In this document: positions 4,830 through 5,380 of the stretch, piece by piece
Position numbering within the stretch: position 1 is the first letter of the stretch
How the letters are laid out: each line of letters opens with the position of its first letter
Assembly (NCBI GenBank): GCA_013693955.1
Contig: CP059265.1
Coordinates: forward strand, 2,385,954 to 2,391,333
Direction of reading: 5' to 3'
DNA length: 5,380 nucleotides
DNA from: Candidatus Thiothrix singaporensis
GTDB taxonomy: Bacteria; Pseudomonadota; Gammaproteobacteria; Thiotrichales; Thiotrichaceae
Notes under the pieces: model-generated
What the model was told of the DNA's origin: nothing
Seen by the model: only the letters and a program-made list of their open reading frames with translations
The model's database searches: none
Translations under genes and position numbers: made by a program

Positions 4830-5380
4830 CTAGGGCGATCCTTGAAAAGATGCTCCGGCTTTTTTCTTTACATTCATTTTGTCAGGGTCATCCAGCAGGC
4901 CAGGGTAATGCGCTTCAAACAGTTCCCGCAGATGCCGGACGGCTTTCAGATGTGGTTCACCCGCCAGCTTTTCCATCCACACATCCACCTCGCCAGGGCG
5001 GACAAACGCATCCTTGTTTTGTGCCCAGTGGGTTTTCTGGCTGTGTTGCATCAGCTCCAGCGCGACACCGGACAAACCCTTCAAGGCGTCTGCCTGCTCA
5101 CGCTGTTGCTGGAGTTCGGTAATCCGTTTCTTCATCGCTTCGTGGTGCTTGGCGGTTTCAGCGTCATCACGCAGGAACTGCCCGTAGCCAACCGCTGTTT
5201 TTGCCCCTGCCCCCAGCCAGTCCAGCGCATCCGCCACGCACTGCATGACTTCATCCAGATCAATTTCGGCAGAGACAAGCTCGTTGCGTGGGGCGACGCT
5301 GACCAGAAAGACAGGTTCCTTGGCGCTCAGGAAGTAAATCGGGTTGGGGCTGTGCCAGTCCGCCGGTAGCTTGTCGGCGT
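4830..5380 (-). CDS. cmr6: Type III-B RAMP protein Cmr6, C-terminal 182 residues
   Basis: The frame is open from the right edge (first full codon 5376-5378) to TAG at 4830-4832, so the N-terminus is outside. The visible part starts ADKLPADWHSPNPIYFLSAK, goes on through EPVFLVSVAPR, and reaches WLGAGAKTAVGYGQF, the glycine-rich G-x-G-x-K-T-A-x-G-Y-G loop of Cmr6-type RAMP proteins. Cmr6 is a backbone subunit of the Cmr complex, which binds crRNA and cleaves complementary RNA, while its Cas10 subunit makes cyclic oligoadenylate. In the well-studied archaeal forms the protein ends soon after this loop. Here about 115 more residues follow, with a likely coiled coil (EAMKKRITELQQQREQADAL) and a basic tail (NVKKKAGASF). 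This extension is the odd point. The frame is intact, unlike its neighbours. The other cmr genes should lie beyond the right edge. Confidence 0.88.
   Translation of the reverse strand, partial: ADKLPADWHSPNPIYFLSAKEPVFLVSVAPRNELVSAEIDLDEVMQCVADALDWLGAGAKTAVGYGQFLRDDAETAKHHEAMKKRITELQQQREQADALKGLSGVALELMQHSQKTHWAQNKDAFVRPGEVDVWMEKLAGEPHLKAVRHLRELFEAHYPGLLDDPDKMNVKKKAGASFQGSP

Noticed and set aside
4559..5369. Long plus-strand ORFs of 187 and 199 codons opposite cmr6.
   Set aside because: They are antisense shadows; the minus strand carries the clear Cmr6 loop motif and the TIR-like motifs.

Overview
This window is part of a type III-B CRISPR-Cas locus from a Gram-negative bacterium, most likely a gammaproteobacterium. 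The grounds are a perfect copy of the enterobacterial rRNA antitermination element boxA (3241-3254, minus strand), the Cmr-type RAMP protein, and GC-rich coding DNA around an AT-richer array. I cannot name the species.

Layout, left to right. 1-530 (+): C-terminal part of an Rpn-family PD-(D/E)XK nuclease/putative transposase, broken by a one-base loss in an A run. 592-949 (-): remnant of a VapB/VapC-type toxin-antitoxin pair with a frameshifted antitoxin and a toxin cut to its first ~30 residues. 1013-1064: an inverted repeat between this module and the array. 1081-2972: a CRISPR array of 27 identical 36-nt repeats plus one shortened repeat at the left end, with 27 spacers of 32-35 nt. 2973-3264: a gene-free AT-rich leader with a near-palindrome beside the first repeat, a second AT-rich inverted repeat, and boxA at its distal end. 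3265-4771 (-): ancillary genes, comprising a signal-peptide/single-TM protein whose cytosolic domain continues in another frame, and a TIR/nucleoside-deoxyribosyltransferase-like protein with an alpha/beta C-terminal part, which is frameshifted twice. 4830-5380 (-): C-terminal 182 residues of Cmr6, which runs off the right edge.

How it fits together. The cmr genes, the ancillary genes and the array (leader on the right, degenerate repeat on the left) all appear to run on the minus strand. boxA lies only 10 nt after the last ancillary stop codon, so operon read-through or a promoter inside the last gene would place boxA on the pre-crRNA. That would protect the long untranslated array transcript from early Rho termination. 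Cmr6 belongs to the RNA-targeting Cmr complex. The TIR-like protein and the membrane protein are the best candidates for a little-described effector pair working with it.

Caution: frame breaks occur at about 325, 785, 4550, 4340 and 3715, and possibly 627. Several sit in short homopolymers or tandem repeats, so uncorrected sequencing indels are as likely as real decay.
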